NCBI GenBank assembly: GCA_022592435.1 | Contig: JABYQS010000099.1 | Location: 62,001 to 126,000 of the forward strand | Direction of reading: 5' to 3' | Length of the DNA stretch: 64,000 nucleotides | Origin: Cerioporus squamosus | Taxonomy: Eukaryota > Basidiomycota > Agaricomycetes > Polyporales > Polyporaceae | In this document: positions 24,701 to 35,987 of the stretch, piece after piece | Position numbering within the stretch: position 1 is the stretch's first letter | Layout of the letters: each line of letters opens with the position of its first letter | The notes under the pieces: model-generated | The model's input: the letters and a program-made list of their open reading frames with translations, nothing else | The model's database searches: none | What the model was told of the DNA's origin: nothing | Program-made: the position numbers and the translations under genes

Positions 24701-27416
24701 AGGAGTATGAAGAGGGTCGCACTCTCCCTGTCCGTGCACCACGGACGCACCGCACTGGGTCAGCAAGGAGTCGAGCTCCAACCAGAGCCGGGACAAGACC
24801 TGGTACGTTGATGTTTGACGATGCGGTATTAAGTACTAAATGTTTCCGCAATCGCTCATTTCCAGTCACTTCGCACGAGTTTGAGGAGTCTGAACGTACG
24901 TGACTCGACAGTCTAGACTAGATTGTGAGCTGACGTCCTAATACTTCAGATGATGAACATGAGGAGCGAAGCCGTACTCCAAGCGTAGGCAAGTCACGGT
25001 TCATCTCCATTGTCCGAACTAGACACTCACCCAACCGCCGTGCAGCAGCATCCGATCTGCATCGTGCTTACAGGATACCTCACGCTCCCACATATCAACA
25101 CGAAGGACCCGTGGAGATATCCCCGGAAAGCCTTCGCAACCAGCTGCGGGGCAAAGATCAGGTGATCATCCCTGTGGCCCCAAGCACTGCTCATCCGGAA
25201 CCGACCGTCGCTCAACCCGCGCCGGTCGTAGTGCAACCCGCGCCGACTATTGCTCATCACGTTCCAAGCGTCGCCCTCCCTGCCGGAGACATCGCAGCCA
25301 TTCCAACCGTTGTCCATGGAGGTCCCGGGACTCCTGGGACCATGTATGAAGGAGCTCCTCCTACCACGGTCTATGAGCCCCCTCGTTCTCCTGCAAGGAC
25401 TGCTCGTTCCCCACAAGGACTGCTCGTTCCCCACAAGGACTGCTCTATCTCCTACAAGGACGGCTCATCCTCCGGCTCATCCAATGGAGGTCGCGTACTC
25501 AGGCCCAAGTGACGTGGGTCTCGCTGATAACGAGCGGGAGCGTCAGGAACGATTCGAAGACCTGGCAGGACAAATGCAGGACACCATTATCGATCTGCAA
25601 GAAGGAGAGGAGAAACGGGAGCACAACTACCGGGCGAACGAGGACGAGCGCGAACGCCTTTTCATGGAGAACGAGCGTCGACGAGACGAGGAAGCCATAC
25701 TGCGTCGGGATGGTGTTTGGAAAGAACTGGAAGATCGCCTCGCAACATTGCCGCCGGTCGGTGAGCCGCCGGTGTTCATGCACCCTCCTGCTCCGGAGAC
25801 GGTGCAGATGCCCATGCCTGAAGTACCTGCTGGCGATGTCCCGCACACACTATCTCCGGCCGTTCCTATGGACGCCGATGCGGTCTCTCTGGTCGAGACT
25901 GTGCAGCGCGCTGCCTCTCTGCACGCCGAAGAGATCCGAGAGATCGTGCGAGCGGAGCGCGAGGAGCTTCAGCGCGAGCGTGAGGCTGCGCAGGCCGAAC
26001 GCGAACGAGCTCAGGCGGAAGAAGCAGCTGAAAAGGCGAGGATGCACGAGGAGTACCAGGCTCATATTCGCTCGCTTGAAGCGGAGTTGGAGGCGGTCCG
26101 GAAAGAGCTCGAGGACGAGAAGATGGCGAGGGCGACAGACGAGGCTGAGCGTCGCGAGCGAGAGCGTGCCGAGATGCTTGAACACAACGATCTCATGCGC
26201 AATCAGCTTGGCGACCTCACTAATTTGGTCACGGAGCAGCGTGATGAGATGGCGCAGAAACGCCAGCTCATGGACGAGCGATGGGAGGTTAAGCAAAGCC
26301 GCTGGGAGCAGAAGGACGCCGAGGATGCCCAGACGCGCAATATGCTCCAACAGATTCTCGAGAACCAGGCTCAGATGCTCTCCGAACAGATTCAGTCCAA
26401 GAACGAGCTCCAGGAAGAGCTCCGATCAAGTCAGTACATATGTGGTGGATTCGATTCACACTCCTCATGGCTCATCCTTATCATCCAGATCAACGAGCCG
26501 CTTTGGACGCCATCGAAGCCCAACGGGCAGCTTATGAGGAGACTATCAGACAGATGGCGGAAGGTGGGTATCGCTGGACTTGCAGCACGTAAATCGGCTA
26601 ACATCCGCTATGCAGGGTGGCGGGCGGATTGTGAGCAGCACAAACAGGAGACCATTGAGGCCGTCAAAGCTACTGCAAACGAACAGGTTCCGTACAATGT
26701 CCAAGGCGTGAGTACTTTCCATCTTGCACTTTGCGGTATGGACTAATGGTTCCTTGTTAGTACCTGGACGAGTTCAGCCGTTCCTTGGCGACAGAGGTTC
26801 GCATGCTCCTCAGCGAAGTGGGCAAACTCCGGGAGGACAAGAGAAATCTCGAATAGTGGGTGGTTTCTTCGAGACATGCTATACAGCCGCTCACCAATCC
26901 CGCTTATAGCCAAATCGGGGAGCTTCTCCAATTCAAGTCTAAATACGGTCCGGGTGGCGAGTTTGATCCCAGCTGGTACGTACTCAATACGGGCGACGAG
27001 GAGCCAGCGTTCTTACGATTCGCTCAGGAAACCGGCGATGACATGCGTTCCCACGGATGCTGCAGCTGCTCCAGAGCCAGCTCCAGCACCAGAGCCGGAA
27101 CCGGAAGTGCCCCAGCCAGCTCCCAGCGCATGGCGAACTATCCATACGCGTGGATCGCGGCGGTCCCGGAGGACGCAAGCCGCTGCGGCTCCCCCGCCCC
27201 CTCCTCCCGAACCCGTACCGACTACGCAATCCTGGGCTACGTGGCAACGTGAGTGAATCATGACTTGCTGTTGATGAGTTGCTAACCTTGCGCACAGCCA
27301 ACCCTGCATTCCAACCATCTCCCCCCATTCAGCCTGTGGAGCACCTGCTCGCGCCGTCTCAGGGCAGTCCGGGCTTGTTCGGACCTCGTTCTCCTCGCGA
27401 CTCTCTGCACCGGTAA
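15732..27416 (+). CDS. Giant PH-domain protein with RS-like repeats and C-terminal coiled coil
   Basis: The start MTSYSSSSGEPRSPLFGTAT opens a very long Ser/Thr/Pro-rich protein of more than 3,300 residues. A globular block at about 17420-17900 (IGLLWYLNVHASPPYRWQRC, then WIAPGGGRGIVTLDLLNCIE, closing RVRWVSAIWEVLDRA) has the form of a pleckstrin-homology domain. Long disordered regions follow, one with repeated ETEYETAP/ETEFETAP-like units and one with Pro-rich stretches. Short helical pieces (NRLLQYLNDVNDARG; LRDNLDGIRQQIASMLDGQD) interrupt them. At about 24.0-24.5 kb there is an RS/RD-rich segment (SRSPRYRDDHDQDRRRPRSR) with an internal tandem duplication. About 25.5-26.9 kb encodes a long charged coiled coil (AEREELQREREAAQAERERA). 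The end is FGPRSPRDSLHR. The reading frame breaks at a 20-nt tandem repeat (25401-25440). A membrane- or cortex-bound scaffold is a guess from the PH and coiled-coil parts. Confidence 0.8.
18916..18939 (+). repeat. Coding hexanucleotide repeat (ATGTCG x4)
   Basis: Four perfect copies of ATGTCG lie inside the giant gene and encode Met-Ser four times. The unit is a multiple of three, so copy changes would keep the frame. Confidence 0.85.
24203..24484 (+). repeat. 141-bp in-frame tandem duplication in the RS-like region
   Basis: The block starting ACAGGTACCGA at 24203 recurs at 24344, a period of exactly 141 nt (47 codons). The copies differ at only a few positions and both encode SPRYRDDHDQDRRRPRSRSP followed by a shorter RS repeat. 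This points to recent unequal exchange within the giant gene. Confidence 0.85.
25401..25461 (+). repeat. 20-nt tandem repeat that breaks the frame of the giant gene
   Basis: TGCTCGTTCCCCACAAGGAC occurs twice without change (25401-25420, 25421-25440) and is followed by a 21-nt relative. Upstream coding (YEPPRSPARTARSP) enters in one frame and downstream coding (RTALSPTRTAHPPAHPMEVA) leaves in another. A 21-nt unit would give heptapeptides of the type TRTARSP in one frame, so two copies seem to lack one base each. Alternatively, two extra 20-nt copies were inserted. Confidence 0.75.
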
Positions 27417-27962
27417 TGGACTGCTGGATGTCGGATGTGTATATCATGTTTTTGTTACGGCCTCACGCCTGCTCACGACATCATGCTGCTATCTACTACC
27501 CCGCATCTCTTGATATGTTTCACCATCTATATGTTGTTACCTCACTACAGATTCTCGTGTATCATACACACTTACTATGCTCTCACGATACTAATGACAT
27601 CTGGAAGTTCCTTCTGACGATGTGCGCGAAGTTGCGAAGCCATCCAACTTGTCCCAACATCAAGTCTCATGCTGTATGCACGCATGCTGCTGCTAGCGCC
27701 GGTCTCGGACCACTATATTCATATGTAGATGCTTTCGCGACCAAGAAAGCATCGGAGTTAGGAGCTCGAGCATGCACTGGCACTTCGCGCGTAGCATTAT
27801 CAGGTATACTACTACCATCGGTATCCAAGATCCAATCCCGACGTCCGTCAACGCCGCCGCAACGCATCCTACATCCACCTCGCTCTCGCAGACGCACAAG
27901 ACCTCACGCAGTGACCAAGACAACCCCACCTCACCCATAACGAAGCCTAGTCCTACAGCTGG
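27417..27962. other. Convergent intergenic region
   Basis: It lies between the stop of the giant gene and the stop of the CDF transporter on the other strand. The first part is T-rich, as in 3' untranslated sequence. No gene is supported. Confidence 0.5.
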
Positions 27963-30481
27963 CTAACCCTTGACAATCCCGACCGTCACCTCCGCCTCGC
28001 CCTCGCCACCCTCGCCGCCCCTCGTCCCGAAGTGCAGCGCATGCACGCATCGCTCCCACGCCCACCGCGTGAGCCGGAGCACCTCCGCGTCCTCGAGATC
28101 GTGCCGGACATGTAGCTCGAGCGTCACGACGAGCGACTGGGCGGGGCCCTGCGCCTTCTCGAGCGCGACAGACCCCGATGAGTAGGGCGAGACGGTGTCC
28201 GCGTCCGAGACGGCGAGGCTTGGGGTGAGCTGCCAGATGTGCGGCGCGGGCAGGTGGAGGACTTGCGGGTGGCGCTCGATCTTGATAGCGCACAGCACAG
28301 ATGAGTGAGGAGCAGGAAGGTGAAAGAGGACAGAAGAGGGACTGACCTCGCGCATGGCACGGAGGAAGGCCTCCATCCGTCCGCCTGCAAGTCCCCGTGC
28401 GGGGACGTCTGCAGAAGAACTGCGCCGAGTGGGACAGCGGCACGATATGCGATGTTGAAGGTGACCAAAGTCTCTACCCCCGCAAGGATAAGGTCGAACG
28501 ATCGGTGTTGCCGTCTGCGTACGGACGGAGGTCAGTCGGTGCACCTAATCAAGGTCGATGGTACGTACAGGGGAAGCGATGTTGCGGTGAAGAGGACAGT
28601 AAGCGTGAAGCAGACGGGTGCGAGTGCGTATGGATTCGTAAGCAGGTTGTTGAGGAAGGCGGGGTATGCGAGGGCAGATGCGCGGTATCGAGAGCGTGTG
28701 GGGAGCAGGGATGCTAATGAGGGGACGCGGTTACCCGCAGCTATCAAAGTCGACTTTACATGAGCAAGTTTGTCACACATGAGATATGCCTAGATACGAA
28801 GACTCACTGCTGACGAGTTTGGCGTTGTTGTTGAAGACGATGGATGTCGATAGGAGCGAAATAAGGGTAATAAATAGTAGGCGAACAGGAAACTCGATCC
28901 TGTAGCACCGTCATAAACACCTCCAGGCGAGTTACACACGAAACGCGGCACGCACCCAAATACTGAAGCCGTCTCGTCCCCGTGGTGATGATGGTGACCC
29001 TCCCCAGATGAGAGTAGTAGGTGCTCGACCGTTTCCTTGCATACATACACCGAGGTAAAGATCAAGTATACTGACTGCGCGAACGTCATGAGCGTCTCTA
29101 TCCGCGCATTCCTGCCTCGTACGTTAACCAAACGAGCACGCCGAGCAAAACACTGCACGCACGCACCCATACGAACGCCGCATCTCCGCGCGCATGCTCG
29201 GACTGGCAAGGTAACTCGGAAGGATCTGGCCAAGCGCAACTCCGAACGCGTCGAACACGACCCAATAGCCCAGCCCTGTGCACGAGAGCGAGCCAACTTG
29301 CTGTCCTGTAATCCACAACCACGCGCCGAGTACGAACTGCCAAACTGCGACACCCACGGCCACGGGCGATATCTGCGTGGACGCGCGAATCTTGCCTATC
29401 GGACTCTTCGCGCGTGACTTGGTCACGGTCGTTGGTCGCCCGTTGACAGCCATCTTCTCTCCGTCCATGGAACTCATGGATTGCGAGCTGGGGAATGGCG
29501 ATATCGGCGCCCAGGGACTCACCGGCATAGGTGTCGGTTGCGTGTGCAAGTCAGCAGGGTTCTGGCCGCCAGGTTCGAGGAACGAGAAGAAGTTGTGCGA
29601 GAGCGAGTGCTTGTGGTGATGTCCGCGCCGCGATGCTCCAGCGGATGACGGCTGCGCTGGGGACATGGGCGACGCAGACGAGGGCGGTACGCGCACCGAA
29701 TGTGAAGCCCTCGCGGAAAGAGCGTTGGCCTGGCCCGGGGGACGCGCTGGGTATAGGCACGCTCTCCTCCGGTGGAGGGCTGCTGAAGTCCAGTTCCTGC
29801 GCGCCATCCTCCGCGATCGTCGTCGCGGGCAGCGAGCCAGGGCGCGGGAAGTACACCGACAGGTTGCGCGAGTGGATACGCGAATGCCTCCGGGGCGGTG
29901 CTGCTTTAGATTGAGAGACACCATCCACGGGAGAGGTGGGCTGGTGAAGCTCAGGCGCAGTATGCGAGGCAGACATCTTGTGTGGGGGTGGCATAGCGAG
30001 CTGTTGAGGAGGGAACGACGCGGAGAGGGGCGAAGGAGTGATGGGCGAGAAAGGCCCGGATATCGAGCGCGTGCGCGAATGAGAGTTGTTGGAGCTGGGG
30101 AGAGAGAAGGACTGGCGCATGGCTGGTGGCTGGTGTCGGCCATTTGTATGGACGAAGGACGGAGACGTGGCGTTCAGCGATGGCGGACGCGGCGCGTTGA
30201 ATGTAGTGCGGTAGGGGCCAGCGGATGCCGGGTGGGAGGGGAAGGACTGTGATACGGTGATTGCTGGTGGGGTGGATATTACGCGCGTACCTCGAGGAAG
30301 GAAGGGCCAAGTTTCCGTTCTCTTTAGGCGGTGAATCGTTCAGCGAGAAGCTTTGGGACAGCGGGGCCGTCGTGGGGGGTGATTGCGAGCTCGGAAATGA
30401 GAGCACGTCTTCGTCCTCGTCCTTGCTCGACCTCCTCCGGTGCACCTTGCCGTTGATGGGTATTGCTGCAGAATGCGACAT
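27963..30481 (-). CDS. Cation diffusion facilitator, Zrg17/ZnT6-like zinc transporter subunit
   Basis: CDF proteins move zinc from the cytosol into secretory organelles; Zrg17/ZnT6 types work as partners of an Msc2/ZnT5 subunit in ER and Golgi. The protein has a long Ser/Pro-rich N-terminal tail (MSHSAAIPINGKVHRRRSSK onward), then membrane segments VAVWQFVLGAWLWITGQQ and LGYWVVFDAFGVALGQ. The CDF hallmark SYGNARIETLMTFAQSVYLI follows, then VCKETVEHLLLSSGEGHHHH with its His loop, EFPVRLLFITLISLLSTSI, and PYALAPVCFTLTVLFTATSL. The C-terminal cytoplasmic domain contains ERHPQVLHLPAPHIWQ and ends VGIVKG. In the second membrane segment the usual HxxxD metal site reads WVVFD, so the His is missing, as expected for the non-transporting partner type. 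Two frame breaks occur: near 30295, and at 28401-28404, where one more C in the sense strand would restore TSPARGLAGG. Confidence 0.82.
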
Positions 30482-30871
30482 CCTCGCCTGCTAGACTCGG
30501 CTTTTGGACTTAAGCCTCGCAGTTGAGAACATCCAGAACGACTGAACTTGCATAAGTACTAACCTTTGACTGGCTTTGACCGTGCTCTGCCGCTGTCTGC
30601 TCCACCGTGCGTACTCGGGCACAAACCCAGCTTCAGAGCTAGAGGACAGTCCTGGTAGTTGCGAGGGCTGCTGGCTCGAAGATGGTGTGTAGGAGGAGGA
30701 GTATTAAGCTAGCGTAGAGGGAGTGATCAAGCCAAGGAACCAACGGGCGGCGCCTGTCTCGTCCAAGTCGCGTCTGACGCGCGGAACATCCCCGGGATCG
30801 TTTCACTCGACCATGAGCGCATCGCGCAATACTCTTGTTCTCGTACAGTCCGTTCGGAGCGACTTTCAGCT
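30482..30871. other. Divergent promoter region
   Basis: This 390-nt stretch separates the start of the CDF gene (minus) and the start of the PAP2 phosphatase gene (plus). It probably serves both promoters. No ORF of note was seen. Confidence 0.5.
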
Positions 30872-31536
30872 ATGAGACACGAGGAGGGGCCGCGGACGAA
30901 GCTGCCATGGTGGTTATATGCTCTTGACAAGGTGCGCTCAACCATTCTCATTGCTCAACGAGAACGTGCTCATTTCGCAGACGAATGCGATTGTAACAAC
31001 CCTCACGGGATGCTTCATCCTATACACACGTTCTGCGGGGGCCGCGTACTTCGCAGCAGGCGCGGTGCTCTGCTCGCTGACCGTCAAGATACTCAAGCGG
31101 TGTGTGCGGCAGCCACGACCGGTGGTGGTTAACGGGAGGCGGAAGAAGACATACGGGTGCATACTTTCTTCTCAATCTTGCATTTGTGCAGATCGCTGAC
31201 TTGCGTGGACATGGGCCTGGCAGGATGCCAAGTACGCATTCCGCGGTCATCACGTACTTCGCGACGTACATCACCCTCGCGTGCGCATATCTGCCCCTAC
31301 ATCCCTCTCTCCCTGCCTCGTCCGCTCTCTCTCGCGTCCTCCCTGCGCTTGCTGCTCTTCCCCTCGCTGCTACCATCGCGGTTTCGAGGATATGGCTGGG
31401 ACACCACACGTGGCCGCAGGTGGGTGCGGGATGTGCGTACGGTCTGCTCTTCGCGCCTCTTTGGTTCAAGCTGTGGACAGGCGGGCTTCATGAATACGGG
31501 CCTATGCTCGAAGATGTGGTCCGTGTATATATCTGA
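30872..31536 (+). CDS. PAP2-family membrane phosphatase, dolichyldiphosphatase-like
   Basis: Dolichyldiphosphatase (Cax4/DOLPP1) removes phosphate from dolichyl diphosphate on the lumenal side of the ER so that the carrier can be reused in N-glycosylation. Three exons give about 185 residues: MRHEEGPRTKLPWWLYALDK, then TNAIVTTLTGCFILYTRSAG, and a last exon from MPSTHSAVITYFATYITLAC. All three PAP2 motifs are visible: KRCVRQPRP (KxxxxxxRP), PSTHS (PSxHS) and SRIWLGHHTWPQ (SRxxxxxHxxxQ). The Gln in the last motif, in place of the usual Asp, is a feature I recall from dolichyldiphosphatases. Four hydrophobic segments fit the family. The end is EDVVRVYI. Another lipid phosphate phosphatase of the same superfamily is the main alternative. 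Confidence 0.8.
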
Positions 31537-31926
31537 CGGTGTCATGTCTCAATTCATGACCGTGAGCTCTATGCATCTGCAACCTACCCACCTTGCGCGG
31601 AGTGGTCTACTTGTCTACGCCTGGTCGAATTACCTGAGCCCCTCGCAAGCGGCATCGGTTGTAAGTTCAACGAAGCACCAACTTCCCGTGCCACCAATCT
31701 TGAAAATCGTAAGGACAGGGCGTACTTGGCGCAGTCTGCGGACGGACGGCGATCAACTAGGATCAATTACCTACTAGTCATGAACGTTACTATAATCGTA
31801 CAGTAATTCTGGCGGTATCGCATAGCGCTACAGTGTTGTACACATCATCTGTCCAGCCGTGACACAAATGCCTGCACTCCATGGATCGTACACCGCATTC
31901 GCAACGTGAACTTGAACCGAGACCGA
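31537..31926. other. Convergent intergenic region
   Basis: It contains the 3' flanks of the PAP2 and PTPA genes. No further gene is supported. Confidence 0.5.
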
Positions 31927-33508
31927 TCAGTCGAAGGGCACAGGCCTGATCGCAGGCCCGGCCAACCGCGTCCCAGGCTTCTTCGCCGCCTCAGCCTGCG
32001 CGGCCGCAAACGCGGACGGCACGGGGATACCACAGCAGTCGCCCCACCCGTTCTGGAGCTGGCCGACCCCGCCGCGCTCGGTCATCGCATGCGTGTGGCC
32101 CCAGTGCGCGTCGTCGGGGCCGGGGGCGCCGCGTGGCGGAGCGGGGAGGGGCCCGTTCCACGCGAGGATGGAGCCGAACAGGAAGTGCTGCATGACGGGG
32201 AGCTTCCCGAGCACCTCGGCCTGGTACATCTTGATGAGGCCCGAGTTGACCTTGTCCCAGGTCTTGACGGCCGAGATGTCGTCGAGCATGGGCGAGTGCC
32301 AGCGCAGTGACGCCGTCTTGACCTGCGGGATGGGGCAGTGCGTGAGATTTCGGTTGTGTGAGCGAGAAGGGAGACGTACCGAGTTGATGAACTGGATGCA
32401 GGCGAGGTACATGTAGTGCTTCGAGAACTCCTCCGTCGTATCGCTGTCGTGGATCGACTTTGGGCGGATGTACTTGTGTCCTGGCGATGTCCAGAGGTCA
32501 GATTTCTGAGTACTCGCTCGACTGGGCGGTAAGGTCAACACACCTCGTAGTTGCGCCGAGCCCCACAAGAATGGAAGGAAGTGGTAGTCGTCAAGGCCCC
32601 AAACACCATGCGAACCTGCGGGTTCTAGCCAGTAGGTCGACTGGAGAATCCGCATGATCTGTATGTACCTGTAGGGAATGAGATGCCGTTTCATTTATCT
32701 ACCATGCACACGTTACTCACCTCCAGAAGACCTTGATCACGAGTGCGACATGATCGCTCTCCTGGAATACACCAAGCTTCTCCAAGCATATCCTAACGTT
32801 TGCAGCGTGTGAGCATAAACGGAGCATGGTCGGGACGAAACGAAACGCACATCCAGCACAGGAAGTTGAGTTCCATCCCGCTCCCGTAGTCGATGCGTGT
32901 CCTGTTTCCCCATGCTTCCTCAAGGTACACGGACACCTCAGGGATCGCGGCTTCTGCAAGCCCGGGTATTGACCTGTGCAGCTCAGGTGCGAGCTGGAAG
33001 ATGCGACGGGCATGAGCCACTGCGTACGACCGAGCAGCCGGATAAACGTACCTCTGCAACCTTGTCATAGAACGTCCGGAAGGCGGGGTTCCCGAAGCGC
33101 GAAGCCTTGTTGTCCACAGGCGGGATGCCCTTCGCAGTCTCCTCAATCGTGTCAAGCACACCCAAGACCGCTTGAACATTCTGACCAGAGCACGAGTTGT
33201 CAGACAAGGACGGCACATAATGAGCGGGAAGACTTACGCACAGGGGATATAGGTACGTCATCCGTGAGCTTCACGCCGACGACGGACTCGTTGAGGGTAT
33301 TGATGTACGACACGATCTGGGCGTGCGTCTCGGACTGCTGGAATGCCTCGAGGTTCTCCTTCGTCAAGATCACCTTCCGCGGCGGGAAGTACATGGTGGT
33401 CGGTGGTAGAGAGTCAGCAGTCGTGGATGTTGTCTCGTCGGTGGTCGCGGGTGTCGTCTCGTTGGTGGTCGTGGGTGTCATCTCTGTGGTCTCAGGCATG
33501 CTTTTCAA
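31927..33508 (-). CDS. Serine/threonine phosphatase 2A activator (PTPA/Rrd)
   Basis: PTPA is a peptidyl-prolyl isomerase that activates the PP2A catalytic subunit and helps load its metals. The protein opens with a Thr/Glu-rich tail (MPETTEMTPTTTNETTPATT) and then KVILTKENLEAFQQSETHAQ. Conserved blocks follow over several introns: AKGIPPVDNKASRFGNPAFR, RTRIDYGSGMELNFLCWM, YWLEPAGSHGVWGLDDYHFL, FLWGSAQLRG, HKYIRPKSIHDSDTTEEFSK, KTASLRWHSPMLDDISAVKT and GLIKMYQAEVLGKLPVMQHF. The C-terminus is Ala/Pro-rich and ends PAIRPVPFD. These are signature PTPA blocks and the length, about 390 residues, is normal. There are two early Met codons (33508 and 33499); the upstream one is used here without strong preference. 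Whether it is the Rrd1 or Rrd2 form is not decided. Confidence 0.92.
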
Positions 33509-33853
33509 GAGGACGGGAGATGGTCGAGGTACAGTGGTCTGGGGAGGTCGAGGTCAAGTCCAGAGTGTTACTTGACTACAATCCAAGTAAGCAATTGTTA
33601 GCGCGCATGGTAAGAGAATTCTGACACAGTATTAGCAGTTGTAAGTGGGCCGAGTAAGTCTCAGTAAGAAACCTTTATTATGCAGCAACACAACGGCGTT
33701 GAAAAGCGTTCAAATCACTGTAAAGTGGGCGTCTACAGAACTTTTACTCTTCCGAGCCGCACGGCTCAGACTCTGTTCAGGTTCTCGTCGCTCGACCTCT
33801 CTCTCATACCTGCTCTGCGCGTTTTCTTCTCTAGTGTCACCGCGCACCGCAAG
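33509..33853. other. Divergent promoter region
   Basis: It lies between the PTPA gene (minus) and the SURF6 gene (plus). A pyrimidine-rich stretch precedes the SURF6 start. Nothing else was recognised. Confidence 0.5.
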
Positions 33854-35406
33854 AATGCCGACGGCAACTTCTGTCCTCCAGGCATCGCTGGAGAAGCACA
33901 ACGAGGCATTCGAGTCCTTGCTCAGACTCATTCCTGCGAAGTTCTACCTGGTGCAGGATGATGCGGAGGCACAGGTGCGTGCTTGGCATGTAGGACAGAG
34001 CAGGCAAATTTAGACTGACATGTTGTGCAGTATGCGTCCAAGTACCAGAAGAACAGCAAGAAGCAGAAGGCTCCGAAGCAAGCTATCAAGGAGGCCTCGA
34101 AGAAGGCCAAGAAAGACAAGGTCCGTCTGTACGATACCATCGTCCACATACCTGCTGTAAGTCGTGCAACTCGTGCTAGCTTGATCCTGCAAACAACAAG
34201 ACCGTTCTCGACATCCAAAATGAAGCCGCTGCGGCGCGCGCAGGCGAGGACAAGCCCTCAAACCGCAAAGGCAAGCGGAAAGCCACTGCGCTGGAGGAGG
34301 ACGACTCAGACTCGGACGGCGGGATGCGCCTCGACGCACCCATATCCAACGACCACGAGGCCGGTGTGGAGGACGGTGCAGAGGATGCGATGGACACCGA
34401 TGCCCCGCCGGTACCCATGCCCGAGTCTGGTGGGATTCAGGCGCTGAGGGAGAAGCTGCACGCGCGGATGAACCAGCTCCGGTACAAAGGGAGAGGCCGG
34501 AATGCAGGGGGCTCGGGCGGAGAGCCAGGGAGCAGAGACGAGTTGCTTGAGGAGAGGCGGCAGCAGCGCGCGGCGATGCGCGAGCGGAGGAGGAAGGAGA
34601 CGAAGGAGAAGATCCGGCGCGAGGAAGAGCGGAAGGGAAAAGGCAAAGACAAGGGCAAGGAGAAGCAGCAGCAGCAGAAGGGACCTCAGACAAAGGTGCG
34701 CACGCATCCATCTATCGAAGTTCTTCGAGTAGTTAAGCGAATTTTTCGCACTACCCACACTACACAGACCCAATTGCTTGTGCCCGACACCGACAAGCCC
34801 GCACATCACGATCCCCATTCCAAGTTCACCTCAGTCACGTTTGCCTCCTTGTCTACCGGCGCATCATCCTCGCAGGCCAAGGCGAAAGTGAAGAAGCACC
34901 TTCCGACAACCGCGTCGAATCCTGCGCAGGCACTCTCGCAGCTCACTGCGCACAAGGAGAAGCTTGCGGCTTTGCCGGAAGAGGAACGCGTTGCCCGTAC
35001 AGAGCGAGAGAAGTGGGACAAGGCGAGCGCGCGCATCGAGGGCGTGAAGGTGCACGACGATGAGGGACGGCTCAAGAAGGCGGTGAAGCGGAAGGAGAAG
35101 CAGAAGTTCAAGAGCAAGAAGGCTTGGTGCGTCTTTTTACTCTTGTCCCTCCCTAATTATCGCGTGGTGTGACTGACTCTTCCGTGAACGCAGGGACGAG
35201 CGGAAGGAGGAGCTTTCGGCGTCGATGGCTGCGCGGCAGAAGAAGCGTGCAGACAACATCGCTGCACGGGCGGAGCGGAAGAACGACAAGCGCAAGGCCT
35301 CAGGACGAAGCCGAAGGACAAGGGGCGGCCAGGGTTCGAGGGCAAGTCCTTTGGGAAGGGCAAGCCGACGGGCAAGGCGAAGGACAAGGGCAAGGCGAAG
35401 AAGTGA
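33854..35406 (+). CDS. SURF6/Rrp14-like nucleolar ribosome-biogenesis protein
   Basis: SURF6 (yeast Rrp14) is a basic nucleolar RNA-binding protein needed for processing of pre-rRNA for both subunits. The start is [20 protein letters not shown]. Lys-rich segments follow ([20 protein letters not shown]), then an acidic stretch (EEDDSDSDG) and the SURF6 N-motif [21 protein letters not shown] charged helix comes next ([20 protein letters not shown]). The SURF6 core is [20 protein letters not shown], then [20 protein letters not shown] and [20 protein letters not shown], and ends [20 protein letters not shown]. The expected basic tail ([20 protein letters not shown], ending KAKK) is present but one frame off; a third G at 35303-35304 restores it. 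As assembled, the ORF instead runs to 35596 with an unrelated tail. The stop at 35404-35406 is the one expected for the family. Confidence 0.85.
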
Positions 35407-35987
35407 CGATGTGCGGCAGGCTCTTCTATCGCATACTTCAGTCTTGTCGACGTTTGTTATATGCTCTTCCCGATTTCTCTTTCCACAAACCAGACGAGCA
35501 TGGTCGTCTCTCGCACAATCCTCTGCGACTGCCAGAACAGAAACGCGCTCGACTGACCGCGAGTTTTGCGTGTCCGTGAACTTCTTCCTGTCATAGCGAT
35601 GGTGAAGGGGGAGTGTGGACTGCAACTTCCTCTCGCACTCAGGCGCACACATCAGAGACTACATTCTCAACTCATTCATTCATTGATTCCATTATCTAAG
35701 AGAACGATACAATGTTGGTGCAGGGATGATGGTACAATGAGGGGGGAATCCGGGGTCGTCAAAGGCGTCAGTAACTCGAAGGTCGAAGGTAATAATAGTA
35801 CGTATGCGGGGGTCATGCTATCCTAACAGTTATACTTCACTATCTGCTAACGGGGGCTAGTGCTGTGGAGGTGGGAGGGAGAGTAGAAGAGGGGGGGATC
35901 ACCGCTAGTCTGATATCCAATGCTACAGTATCCAAGGGAAGAGAGAAAGAAATAAAGAGAAGTAAAAGAACAGAAGGGAAGATGAGC
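35407..35987. other. Convergent intergenic region
   Basis: It holds the 3' flanks of SURF6 and of the Ste6-like gene. The part nearest 35987 is purine-rich on the plus strand, so the Ste6-like 3' flank is pyrimidine-rich. No gene is supported. Confidence 0.5.
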
